From Haliotis asinina (Eukaryota > Mollusca > Gastropoda > Lepetellida > Haliotidae), in assembly GCF_037392515.1 (NCBI RefSeq), contig NC_090287.1:7175501-7239500 (forward strand): DNA of 64,000 nt, written 5' to 3'. Shown here one piece after another: positions 22,079 through 33,026 of this stretch; the stretch's first letter is position 1; the number at the start of each line of letters is the position of its first letter. Made by a program: the position numbers and the translations under genes. The notes below the pieces were generated by a model. It saw nothing but the letters and a program-made list of their open reading frames with translations, was not told the DNA's origin and made no database searches.

Positions 22079-22644
22079 TGTTCTGAAGGTTCTTGTGTGA
22101 ATATATCTAATCAACTAAACGTGATAACACTTATTGTCTGTGAGGAACTAAACGTGATAACAATTATTTCTAATGAGCAGCTGAAGAACTAAATATGATA
22201 ACACCTATGCGTAAACAGGAATGTGTGAAGGACTCATTAAATGATCAAACTTTTTGTTGATGAATTTCTAGGAATTTAGCTAAATTTACTAACTCCTAGT
22301 ATCTAATTGCTAACTCTGCTAATGTTCCAAACCCGACTAATACCACACTAATCTAACCTCGAAATGTCTAACTTCTAACTTTCTTTACTTAAAAAAACCC
22401 CAACTGATTGTCTAAACCAAAATATAAACCTAACCTAACTCAAAACGTCTGTCATCTGCGATGTTGAAAAACCAACTAACCAAAATGTTTAATATTGAAT
22501 CTGGGATCCTGTAAGTTGACTCGCATGTAAATCGCATGCAGTCAGTGTCTATGGAATGAACGAAATGGATGTGTTCCTACGAATGTTTGTTTATTCCATA
22601 AGCACTAACTGAACGAGATGCGTTTTTGTGAACACTCCCGAACA
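22079..22644 (-). repeat. BEL/Pao 5' LTR (right)
   Basis: 566 bp, matching 10,892-11,457 except for two bases. Followed by duplicated CACTG at 22,645-22,649. Confidence 0.95.
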
Positions 22645-24010
22645 CACTGTGTGCTGAAAAACTTAAACCTGAACGTTTTATTGACGTTCCTGATGCTATT
22701 AAATGCTTTTCTTATGAATTGAACTCCATAGCTGATGAGTGTATACCAAATTCCTCTGCAGTTCCACATATTCGAAAACCACGGTTCAACGATGAATGCA
22801 AACAAGCTAGGAAGGCAAGAAATGAAGCAGAACATTATTTCCGTCGCCATCCCATGGTGCATAATTTAAATAAACTTAAAATTTTCAATGCGTACCTTTA
22901 AACAGAACAAACACCAATCTTGGCAAAATTATGTATCTAAAATAAATTCTCGGACACCCATGTCCAAGGTATGGAGCATGGTCCAGAAAATTAAAGATAA
23001 AGGAGGTACTAAATCTAGTGTCCATCTGCTTTCCAAACAGAAGTGCTGTCGATCACATAGTGCGTTTGGAATCATTCGTTAAAAACGCACTAATTAATAA
23101 ACAACATGCTGTGTCTATCTTTTTGGTCTTGAAAAAGCATACGACACAACCTGGAAATATGGCATTTTAAGAGACTTACATGACTTCGGTTTGCGAGGTC
23201 GTTTCCCTGAATTTATAGCAAGTCCGCGTAGGTTCTACCCTGTCTGACCATTACACTCAGGATCAGGGTGTCCCACTAGGCAGTATCTTGTCTGTGACTT
23301 TATTTAGTATCAAGATTAACAGTTTATCAAAGGTTTTAACCGAATCAATCAATGGATCATTATTCGTGCATGATTCAATGTGTCTTATCGTGGGAGAAAT
23401 ATGCATACTACTGAACGGCAACTGCAACTGTATTTAAACAAAATAGATAAATAGTGTCTTGAAAATGGCTTTAAATTTTCTAAATCAAAATCCAACTGTA
23501 TACACTTCTGTCGTAAATACAAACCCCATAAAGACCCAGAATTATTTCTAAGCGGTACCACAGTCAAAGTGGTCAAGGAGACCAAGTTCTTGGGACTTAT
23601 TTTCGATTCACATTTGACCCTTTTGTCGCATTTTAAATCCCTTAAAGCCAAATGCCTGAAGGCACTCTATTTATTAAAGGTTGTTTCTAATTCAAAATAG
23701 GGGTGGGGTGAAACTACCCTCCTTCACTAATATAGATCACTGGTGCGATCTAAACTTGATTACGACTTCATCGTGTATGGTGGAGCTTGTCAAAGCTACC
23801 TAAAACTACTTGATTCTGCGCACCACCAAGGCCTAAGACTTTATCTTGGTTCTTTTAGAACCTCTCTTATAGACAGTCTTTATGTCGAAACTGACGAGCC
23901 TTCTCTCAACCAACGACGTATAAAACTATCTTTACAATACATTACAAAATTAGCTTCTAATGAGTCTACTCCTGCATTTAATTGTGTCTTTAATCCTCCT
24001 TATGAGGACC
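22645..24010 (+). pseudogene. LINE L1, ORF2 after the BEL insertion (linker and damaged RT)
   Basis: It continues the L1 endonuclease frame from 10,891, starting in the linker (IADECIPNSS, YFRRHPMVHNLN). At about 23,037 roughly 0.5 kb is missing relative to L3, removing the RT fingers. The sequence resumes at the SAVDHIVRLESF-like region in another frame, then runs through a diverged palm. The catalytic box is changed (FVHDS-like at about 23,366) and there are several stops. It ends in CVFNPPYEDL at about 24,009, where it joins a second LINE segment. Confidence 0.75.
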
Positions 24011-26085
24011 TGGAGACCAACAACCTTATCACGGACATTCAATGTGGTATCCGGAAAAATCGTAGTACCATCGATCATTTGGTACGCGTAGAGTCTTTCA
24101 TCAAACATTCCATGCTAAATAAACAACATGCTGTATCGATTTTTTCGATCTTGAAAAGGCATAACATACGACATGGAAGTATGGCATTTTGAAAGATCTC
24201 CATGATTTTGGTTTGAGGGGTCGTTTACCCCTTTTTATATCACAGTTTTTAGAAGACAATTTCAAATCCGAGTGGGGTCTACCCTGTCTGATCATTACAG
24301 TCAGGATCAGGGTGTCCCACAAGGCAGTATTTTGTCAGTAACATTGTTTAGTGTTAAGATCAACAGTTTGTCAAAGGTTTTAAATGAAGCAATTGGTGGG
24401 TCTCTTTTTGTGGATGATTTTAATACTTCTTGTCGAGGAAAAAATATGCATACTATTGAACAACAACTACAGTTGTGTTTAAATAAAATACATAAATGGT
24501 GTCTTGAAAACGGTTTTAAATTTTCCAAAACCAAGACTAACTGTATACATTTTTGTAGAAAGTATCAGCCGCATAAAGACCTTGAACTGTTTCTCAGTGA
24601 GACTCCCATCAAAGTTGTAAAGGAGGCAAAGATTTTGGGCTCAATGTTTTACTCACATTTAACGTTTCTACCACATCCCTCAAAACTAAATGCCTGAAGA
24701 CACTTGACTTGTTGAAAGTTGTTTCACATTCTAAGTGGGGTGGGGATCAAGCTACCCTCTTACAACTTTATCGATCATTGATCCGTTCAAAACGTGATTG
24801 TGGCTCCATTATATATGGTGGAGCCTGCAAGAGAAACCTAAAACTTTTAGATTCTGTTCACCATCAAGGTCTCAGACTTTGCCTTGGCTCTTTTCGAACA
24901 TCACCTGTCGACAGCCTCTATGTCGAGGCTGATGGACCATGTCTTAATCAACGCCGTATAAAATTAACTTTACAGTATGTAACAAAATTGTGTTCCAACA
25001 AATCAAACCCTACATATAACTGTGTCTTTAATCCTTTGTATGAGGATTTGTATAACAAGCAGTCTTCTCTTGTTCCACCTCTTGGCATAAGAGTGAAACC
25101 TTTCCTTTCTGCTGCTGGCATTCAGCCAGAAAATATAGCTCCTTCCCGTTTACTTTCTTCTCATCCTTGGCAATTGGTGAGACCTCAAGTTGACCGTACA
25201 CTGACAATATTAGAAAATCAGAGATTAATGAATTACAATATAAACAAGAATTTAATCAATTGAAAAGGTAAATACAACCCATATAAACCCTTATACACAG
25301 ATGGATCCAAGGATGATGGTGCAGTGGCTTGTGCCACAGTCATTGGGTCTAAAACAATCTCTTCCAGATTACCGGATCACAGCTCTATTTTCACAGCGGA
25401 AGCAAACGCCATATTAACAGCTCTTAAATATATTCAAAGACACCCCAAACATAAACAGTATATAATCTATTCAGACTCTTTCTTGCCTTCAAGCTATTAA
25501 AACTCTTTCTTGCAAACATCCACTTTTAAAAGAAATTATTGAACTGTTTAATAATCTTGCTACCGACCAATACGACATCGTCTTTTGTTGGTTACCCAGC
25601 CATGTTGGCATTTCTGGGAACACAATGGCTGATCTTGCTGCCAAGGCAGCACTCAACAAATCTGTGACACCACTTTTCATTCCATATTCAGATTATAAAG
25701 CTACCATTAGATCTTACATCCGTGACCTGATGCAGAAGAAGTGGGATACGCTGGTAGGTATTAATAAATTACATGCAATAAAACCATATGTTGGTTACAC
25801 CTACTGGGGTTGTCAGTCCAGATATGAAGAGATCATTATACGACGATGTCGCATTGGCCACACCAGGTATACGCATGAGTATTTTTTGAAAGGCGAGGAT
25901 CCTCCGTTCTGCATCCCTTATGATGAAATCATCACGGTCAAGCATGTTTTGCTTGACTGTGTTGAATATTCCATCACAAGGGACAATTATTTCAAATCAA
26001 GAACTATGATGGACCTTTTAAGTAACGTAAGTTCTCATTTAATTTTTGCATTTTTAAAAAAATGAGATTTGTTGTCTGAATTGTA
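24011..26085 (+). pseudogene. LINE L1b RT and RNase H
   Basis: RT palm and thumb lie in broken frames (24,011-24,192; 24,272-24,697; 24,709-25,263). RNase H follows from the YTDGSKDDGAV-like start at about 25,295, through FTAEANAI (about 25,390) and WLPSHVGISGN (about 25,598), to a C-terminal region with HVLLDC (about 25,940). At least three frameshifts. Terminal stop region 26,063-26,085. Function as in L0, but inactive here. Confidence 0.78.
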
Positions 26086-26625
26086 AATACAGAAACATTT
26101 TATGATTGGAAGTTGAATTAGTAACTGAGATCGTTAGTGGCTGTATCCTCGAGGGAGGGGGGGTTGAAGTACCGTAAAATTATTATTGTCCTCCTGAGAG
26201 GGTACGTAAGTCCCAAAACATTTGAGGTCAAATTTAATCTTCCTTCTGTTTAGCCGTAATATTTCTGTCATTTTAATTTGTGGCTAATCTTCCATACAGT
26301 CGCCAGCAGCTGAGGGGATGGTGTAAATCCAGCGAGGGGCCATGCAGGTAGCAGAAGTACTGTAAGTCCCCATGGCCTCTAGTATAGTGATCTACCTTCA
26401 GTTGTTGGTGATCTATAGCCCATTTTTATATTGTATTGTCCGAATAGTGATATTAGTTTTAACTTTCCACGCTAGTTTTAATTCAGATATTCTAGTTGTT
26501 TTACTGTCCTTCGTTGACAGGTTTTACAATATACATGTATTCCTTTTCATTGTTAAATGTTCTCGTCACGATATGGCTGAAATATTGCCGATGTGACGTT
26601 AAATATTAACTCACTCACTCACTCA
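24011..26625 (+). mobile_element. LINE L1b, second LINE segment fused to L1
   Basis: From 24,011 the sequence jumps back to an earlier RT position (ETNNLITDIQCG). It then runs a second time through the palm, with QGVPQGS at about 24,310 and FVDDF at about 24,407, then thumb, RNase H, C-terminal cysteine region and 3' UTR, with a CTCA tail near 26,610-26,625. RT is therefore partly present twice. The 3' UTR hairpin is kept (26,334-26,344 with 26,371-26,380). Confidence 0.82.
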
Positions 26626-26636
26626 CATTCAGTGGT

Positions 26637-26840
26637 TTTATATTGTACTGTCCGAATAGTGCTATTAGTTTTAACTTTCCATGCTAGTTCTAATTGTGAT
26701 ATTCTGGTGGTTTTACTGTCCTTCGTCCATTGGGGTTTTTTTTAATATACATATAATTCTTTTCTATGTCAAGAATGTTCTCGTCACGCTAAGACTGCAA
26801 CATTGCCGATGTGACGTTAAACATTAACTCACTCACTCAT
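26637..26840 (+). repeat. Second, tandem LINE 3' end
   Basis: It repeats the last ~200 bp of the LINE 3' UTR (TTTTATATTGTACTGTCCGA, TTCTCGTCACG, GCCGATGTGACGTTAAA, CTCACTCACTCA) directly after the L1b tail. It is either a tiny 5'-truncated insertion or a tandem tail duplication. Confidence 0.7.
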
Positions 26841-26889
26841 TACTCAGAATCATGAGAGAAGAAGGGAACTTTATAAATTTCTTGAATGT

Positions 26890-27555
26890 GAAACGAGATG
26901 ACTGTTTGCCATATTTCGAGTGTTAAGTGCACAAATGACGAAAAAGTATCGGAACAGTCTTCAAACAGGCCGAACCACTGACAGAGGACAGTGAAATAAA
27001 GAAAAGAAGTGTATTCGGTAAGTCCAGTGCAAAAAGCCTATTATACACTGTTTTAAAATTGCAAAACGTTTGGTCTGCGCGCTTGTGACGAACATAGACA
27101 GTTGCATTCAAGTCAAATAATTGTGGGTTGTGATCAGCGTGGTAAGGACATTGAGGTCTGAGGGGGAAATGCAAAGAACTTCAATGGTGGTCTGAATCAG
27201 CGGTTTGTGCAGGCCCAAACTATTCGGCATCACACGGAAAGTGATCAGCCCGAGTTGTACAAAGTTGTATCTATAAAAGACTGGAAATGGTGGGGTTTTT
27301 TCAGGCGCCAAATGTCATAAAGACATTAGATATAGTGTCCAGGTGATCGGAGTTAATAATCTCAGGAGTCTAATGAAGCGAATGTTCAGCGGGGAGGGAA
27401 TCGAAGGAAACTTTACAAATCATGCCACTTGCCTTTGTAGTGTTGGGATTGAGGAACAGGAAATCATGCAAATAACCGGCCACAGATGGTTCGATGCTGT
27501 GAGACAATACAAGACACCTTCAGAACCCATGCTAGCCCACCCGTTGAAAAGGTAA
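26890..27555 (+). pseudogene. Crypton-type tyrosine recombinase remnant
   Basis: The open frame 27,343-27,555 encodes FTNHATCLCSVGIEEQEIMQ and then ITGHRWFDAVRQYKTPSEPM. The TGHR and the later tyrosine match boxes of tyrosine recombinases of the Crypton/DUF3504 type. The upstream NHS-R arginine box appears damaged. Broken frames upstream (about 27,110-27,300) include KNFNGGLNQR and IRHHTESDQPELYKVV, resembling the region preceding the catalytic domain in such proteins. The N-terminus was not found. Confidence 0.55.
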
Positions 27556-28690
27556 AACTTGAAACAGTCACCGTGGATCTGCGCCATTAGTAACAACAGA
27601 GAAACGACCCACCAACCCTGTGACCAACGCGTTAATAACTGTATATTTAATTTCAAAGTCAGTGTAATTGCATACCAGTTTATTCGAACATGAACAAAAA
27701 TACTGTAGGTACCGCGCAAATGAATGTTTGATTTTCATTTATTTGTGTCTGTTTCTTTTCGATTATTACTGTTGGTATAAAACGTAAAACAACGTTGCGA
27801 GTCATTCATATCCGTTTGTGGGTGTGACCTGTGTCAGCAAAGTACTGAGCAGCAAGTGAGGGGCTTACAAAGCGTGGGGCTACTATAGGTTATCAATTAT
27901 ATCAACACCAATTGATAAAGTTACAAACGTCAGAAAGAAATACTTTACGTACTGTGTCTAGTATTGAGATACCGCAATAATTCCCTATATAATTCATTAC
28001 ACCAGACCTGAATAAAGGTTCTATTTAATCTCAAGTGTCAAGAAGACGAGAAATATCCCGCCTCAAGGATGTAGTTAAATAATCCCTTTAGAAACCTCAT
28101 GAATTGATTCGGCTGGTATAACATCCTCCCACGGTGCCCCATTTCAACCTGTTTATTGCATAAATAATTTCCTGATCACGTATACATCTGGCAAATTCAA
28201 TATCACACTTATTACAAAATTCACAATCCTCTATATGACAATACAAGAATTCATAAATATGTTAAGCAATGCCATTCTTTGCATTATCAGGGTTTAGAAC
28301 ATGTTGAACATAGTCATGCCACATCGCAGGTGAAATAAGACACTATCAGAGCAGTAACGTTTGATTACTCTCCAAAATCGGGTACAGTTCTTATCGTTTG
28401 CTGCATCAATAGTGTCATCAAGGACACCCTTATCATATTTAGCGTTCTATACAATTTCTGAAACTGTTTTAAACGTTTGTGGGGTTTTTTTCTAAATTTC
28501 TTCAACAGCTTCTACTTCTACTTGTTAAATTGTCCAAATTCTCGAGCGAACCACTTGGGTTGAAGTTTGTATTGGGTGTTTTTGATACTAATATATGGCC
28601 GGTCCATATTGTTATGGTTTCAATTATATTACATCACAGCATTAAGACGCTCACTAGATGATTCATTGAATGTACACTCACAGATTAAAT
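27556..28690. other. Spacer, nothing recognised
   Basis: AT-rich sequence with no supported gene or repeat. The duplicated block containing gene B starts at about 28,690. Confidence 0.4.
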
Positions 28691-28871
28691 GCATCTTCGA
28701 TGTATATACAAACCGTTGGCTTGACCACCGTCTGCTGCTACCACAGTTAGCACATCCAGATCCAATTGTTTCATGGGATGTTTTGAGTGTTTTTTTAGAA
28801 ATCCAGCATAGCCATGGGATATATTACATAGATGCAAACTTGGAAACCAAAACAACTGTTAACTGTATTGG

Positions 28872-28877
28872 TTTATT
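28872..28877 (-). terminator. Polyadenylation signal of gene B
   Basis: AATAAA on the reverse strand about 50 nt after the predicted stop. A second AATAAA overlaps the stop region itself. Gene C has the same arrangement (44,478-44,483). Confidence 0.5.
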
Positions 28878-28925
28878 TTATATGTATATATGCATGGATC
28901 CACATGATCTGTTTGGTTTTCTCTT

Positions 28926-30383
28926 TTATTTCCCTCTGAAAATGAACAGGTAAAATTCCAGTAAGGGGTACAACAATAAGGTAAGTTAGATAAGGCATTC
29001 ATTGTGTGTCCATTCATTCAGTCAATACAGAATCTGCTAGTTTCGTTGGGTTATGTTATCCGAAATTCGAACCTACACCCTCAGCGTCAGGCACTTAATC
29101 AGCAGTACACAAAGTCAGCCGCCTAAGCCACGTTTGGTGGCAGCAAACGCACTAGAAACTGTAATTTACTGGGAAGGTGTAATCCCAAACCAAACATGTT
29201 TTTCATCTTACCACTTTGCACATGGCTTTGAGTATTCAGTTTTGTTAGTTATTTTGCAAATAATCGTTCCCGTTCGGAGATAATCGGCTTATAGGTGACA
29301 GACAGACAGTTAGAGGATCCGTCCATAATAACGCTACAAGTTACTTACACGCCAGGACCACCAGGACCCGCTGGACCATGTCCACAAAGACAGTGGCCGT
29401 CGACGCAGTGACGTTCTTCATGGGTGTCTCTACACTGACAACTGTCGCAGTCTGCGCGGGCGGAACATGTAGCTGCAATATGAACGTCCCTCTTGATTAC
29501 AACAGTACACAGCAACCCTCAGTGGTGTAATTTAGATCGCTTCTGATGTGTCTTTGGTGATTCCCTACAATTATTCAACCCGTCAGTATCAAGATTTCAC
29601 AAAAATGTACTTTAGCGATTTTGAATTGTGACGTCCACATTTCTTGAAATCTTGGTGACTGTGTAGGATTGCTCACCTTGTGTACGTCTTAGGTGCATCA
29701 TCTCTTCCAAACCACTTTCTAAATCGTGTACACCTGTTATCACACCTCGGCAACTTCTAGTATTGCAGAACGGTTCCTAAATACTACGTTCACGGGAGGA
29801 ATTTGTAGAATACAGTTACACAGACCGTTATTTTGTTGAAAAACGTACCTGAAGAGCAGGTGCCAGCATTGGCTGCAACTAGACAGGTGCATCGTGCATT
29901 GGAGCAGGTGAGTCTTGAGGAACTGTCACACGTTACGTGTGTACAGTCACTTTCATCCAAACAGCCCTGGCTGGATATCAGACCTGTACGACAGGAACAC
30001 AATCTCATTAAAATTCGGGTTACCCCATTTTATCTACTGGGCATAGATGAGCATGTTTTGTAGGTTTGACCCCAGAGGGTTTGTTGGTCTACGGTCTCTC
30101 ACACTGGCACACAATGTTGCATGAGCCCTTGTTCAAGACATGCCTTCGTTGTGTCACTGAGTGGTGACATGGTTCCCATAAGGGTGAGCCCGTTATGTGT
30201 GACAGGTAATGGTGTAATGCTGCCTTCACATCCAGCTTTAAAAAGGAGCAACACAAATGAATTATTTCTGTTGTTGTATAGATTTAAATGCTAAATCACA
30301 TCTATTCTAAATATGAATGTCGTTACTATCTTCTACTCACCAATGACAGAGCTGACAATGAAGAGAAACAGTGTAACTTTCAT
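28926..30383 (-). CDS. Secreted cysteine-rich peptide, I84/Cvsi-like protease inhibitor candidate (gene B)
   Basis: Four coding exons on the reverse strand: 30,383-30,341, 29,983-29,849, 29,472-29,349 and 28,935-28,926. The sum is 312 nt, which is 103 codons plus TAA. Introns have GT-AG ends and phases 1, 1, 2. Exon 1 is a signal peptide (MKVTLFLFIVSSVIG). Exons 2 and 3 each carry seven cysteines with spacing C-x5-C-x4-C-x7-C-x4-C-x-C-x8-C and C-x5-C-x2-C-x-C-x8-C-x4-C-x-C. Exon 3 ends with a Gly/Pro stretch. The tandem C.C modules recall molluscan serine protease inhibitors of family I84 (Cvsi) or EB-like modules; this is an analogy, not a search result. Role inferred: extracellular inhibitor or defence peptide. 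If intron 3 is retained, TAA follows at once (29,347-29,345). A LINE, a Tc1 element and a tRNA-like SINE head lie in or near it, but the frame is open. Confidence 0.72.
29050..29140 (-). repeat. tRNA-like SINE head in intron 3 of gene B
   Basis: Reverse strand shows an A-box-like TGGCTTAGGCGG and a B-box-like GGTTCGAATTT at tRNA spacing. Similar heads occur at 42,955 and 43,985. The C paralogue keeps only a remnant. Confidence 0.45.
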
Positions 30384-30433
30384 GTCTGAGCTTTAAGCGA
30401 AATGCTTTGAGAGTAATGTCTTCATACGGTCGA

Positions 30434-30445
30434 TCCTCTTATATA
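30434..30445 (-). promoter_or_regulatory. TATA box of gene B
   Basis: Reverse strand TATATAAGAGGA about 50 nt before the ATG. Conserved in gene C (TATATAAAAGG) and near-conserved in copy A. A further upstream block (CCATGTACAACAGCTGCAT, with an E-box CAGCTG) is also shared by all three. Confidence 0.65.
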
Positions 30446-31189
30446 CATCTTTGACTCATGATACTAACACCAATCCCGTGATTTAGAGCCACGTTGTTGT
30501 GATTCCATGTACAACAGCTGCATACAATATCTTTCTCCCGTGGGTGATTACGTCGTGATATGCAGATAATTAATACTTACAGCACACAGTTCACTCTGCT
30601 ATAATAATTCATTTGCTGGGATCTGGTGACCCAATCTTGTGATAGTTTACAGTTAAAATGAAACGTTTCCACACGTGCCTAAACAACGTATACAACATTT
30701 ATTTTCTTTTTTAAAATGTGTTACAAACGGTTACAAAATCAGCATTCATCGAGTCATCCTGAGGACTAAATTTGCACAGCATAAAATTGAAGGCAATAGC
30801 ACAAAGCTGCATTACAACACTGTATCATGATTAAGAATCATCATTTGCATTTGGAAACGGATGACAGTGCCAAGGTAAGTGATCTTAAATCAACGTGTGA
30901 AATAGAGAACTGTGTTGAGGACACAATGTTCAAAACCTCCGTAAACTGTGTAAAAGATTTGTGGTTCAGATTGAAGTGCATTTCCAAACTGACAATACTG
31001 ACGTTTGATGTAATTTCCTTGTAAGTGTTTTACCTTTAGTGTGTGTTCTCATGGGTTATGCAAGTGAACAATTATTAGTCTGCAACCTGTGCCTCGGTTA
31101 CAGAATGACATTTAAGACTTTTTGACAGTGATTCATAAACACAGGCTCATGACTGTATACCTTAATCATTGTAATGTTTTGTTACGGTT

Positions 31190-31561
31190 AAAAATTTACC
31201 GTGATAAACTATGTAAGAAATCCCCTTGTGAACCAGCAAAACAGAACAAAGACAAATCATAAACGTTAAAATTATGTATTATTATGCAATGAGAGCAAGG
31301 TATACAAGGTCACAAGTCAATTTCACAATACAGATTTCAAATACCATATAAGTGAGACAAAATCTAAGGCAATGGTTCCAAAAATACATTTAGTAGCAAA
31401 CTCACCAAAGTCTTGGTGTGAGAGAGAATCAACTATGCAGAATGTAAACACAGCGATCGGTCTGACAGCGGATGATGTAGATAAGGTGTTGATGATTGTT
31501 GGCGATGTAACTCCAGTAAATATGAATGAGTGTGTAAATGTGTGTCGTAACACGGCAACCA

Positions 31562-31607
<46 letters not shown>

Positions 31608-31870
31608 TCATTTCCGGGCACATACCACAATTGTCAACACTGTAGAATGCCGTCGAATAAGTCTCCCAGAAGTAAACACATAGAAAACTAGGAGCAGATA
31701 AATTACAGAAAACCAGAATCCTCAAAGTGTTGACCATCTATTAAAACGAAATGTGACGCATCATAATTATTATTCAAAACACTATATGTTATGACCCAAT
31801 AATAATTATTACTTATTTAATAACAAAATATACAGAAAATACACACTCGTAACAGTTTGACAAGTAAACA
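31190..31870. other. Insertion specific to copy B, type unknown
   Basis: About 680 bp absent from the paralogous position near 47,310. It contains a (TA)n run at 31,564-31,604. No transposase, clear terminal repeat or target duplication was found. Confidence 0.4.
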
Positions 31871-32847
31871 TTTTTTGTCTATCTGGCTTTGTGATTTAAT
31901 GTTATCCTTGTACATTCTCCTCTCATCCGTTGGGTAAGCATTATGTGTCTTTCTAATATATAGTCACTGTGTGCACTGACTCGGCATTCACATGAAGGAG
32001 CAGGTATTCGGAACCGCAAAAGAAATGTCATCCTTACTTTTGCCATCTTAATTTTGTTATATATGTTTTCACTTTAATGTCAGTTGGACCTGCTTTCTTT
32101 GCTAGTGGTCAAGAAAATTTGGTTCATAATCTGTATTGGATAAAAAAAACATGTCGTCAAAACGCAGTTACTAAAGTAATGATGGGACAAGGTGTTTGTG
32201 CTTATTTCATGAAAATGACACGTGCAATTCAAGGTGTCATCCCCATTGATATGAAGTGATGGTTATTATTGGGTCACACTGTTTAGAGTTTTAAGTCATA
32301 GTTAGTATGGGCCACATTTCGTACAGCGGTAATAGTATTTTAGCGGCACTCCAATAAGGTAGCACTTTAGAGTTACCTCCCTTTAGGCACTCCTCCGTTG
32401 GGCGTGTGTTTTGAATGTTGGGAAACAAGGCCAATCGCGAAGGTTCCATTCTTCTCTCAAGAATAAGTGTTTTTGTATATATAAGGCTAGTTGTGTTGAC
32501 GGGACACACACATGGAGTAATACTGGAGTTGTGTCCTCATTCGGTCTATCCACAGGGGCTTGTATTGCTGAAAATAATACTTCCTGGGTCAAACAAGCCT
32601 ACACTGATATCCATACACATATCAAGAAGGAAATGGCTGTAACATGCACAAAGTTGTCGAACACCCCACTCTTGATTATGGGCGAATTCTGGGTGGGAAG
32701 TTGTGGAACATACAGCCGCAATTCGGCGATCGGCGAAAAACATAACATTACCGTAATCTTCATCATTTCGTTCTAAAACCTCTCAAATAAATATAGGTTA
32801 TTATTTTACCTGCAATACACGACTTTACTGGGAAATTAGCGGTATCG

Positions 32848-33026
32848 AGTGATCGAGTACACTATGTTTGTCCTTCACCCTCAATCACCAACACGATATA
32901 TCGCACCACGAAATAAAAATAATACTGGTGTTGTATTTTTGACCAATCAGAGAGCAGCTCCTTGTTGGTGCAAACCTATCAAGGGTGAAGGACAATCAAG
33001 GTGGACTCGATCACCAGGACTATTAC
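32848..33026. mobile_element. Short hairpin MITE inside the Tc1-like element
   Basis: Ends are imperfect inverted repeats of about 38 bp, each containing GTGATCGAGT and TGTCCTTCACCCT or the complement. About 180 bp, no coding capacity. Confidence 0.55.

Larger units (their letters stand above)
10892..22644 (-). mobile_element. BEL/Pao LTR retrotransposon (reverse strand)
   Basis: 11,753 bp including a nested 4,812 bp Gypsy element plus its 5-bp duplication, so the BEL element itself is about 6.9 kb. Both LTRs are 566 bp, begin TGTT and end AACA, and differ at two bases by eye. On the reverse strand the order is 5' LTR, primer-binding site, gag, protease, RT, RNase H, integrase, polypurine tract, 3' LTR. 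This is the BEL/Pao order, with integrase last. Protease of the [11 protein letters not shown] type, IPRMEL after RNase H, and a long C-terminal integrase extension are family hallmarks. Several frameshifts make it defective. Confidence 0.95.

Noticed and set aside
31787..32276. Inverted 14-mer TGACCCAATAATAA at about 31,790 and 32,262
   Set aside because: The interval crosses the boundary of the Tc1 element, which copy C shows to be a separate insertion. The AT-rich motif is probably coincidental.
32411..32776. 121-codon + strand frame inside the Tc1-like element
   Set aside because: No recognisable domain, overlaps other frames, and lies in the non-coding 5' part of a transposon.
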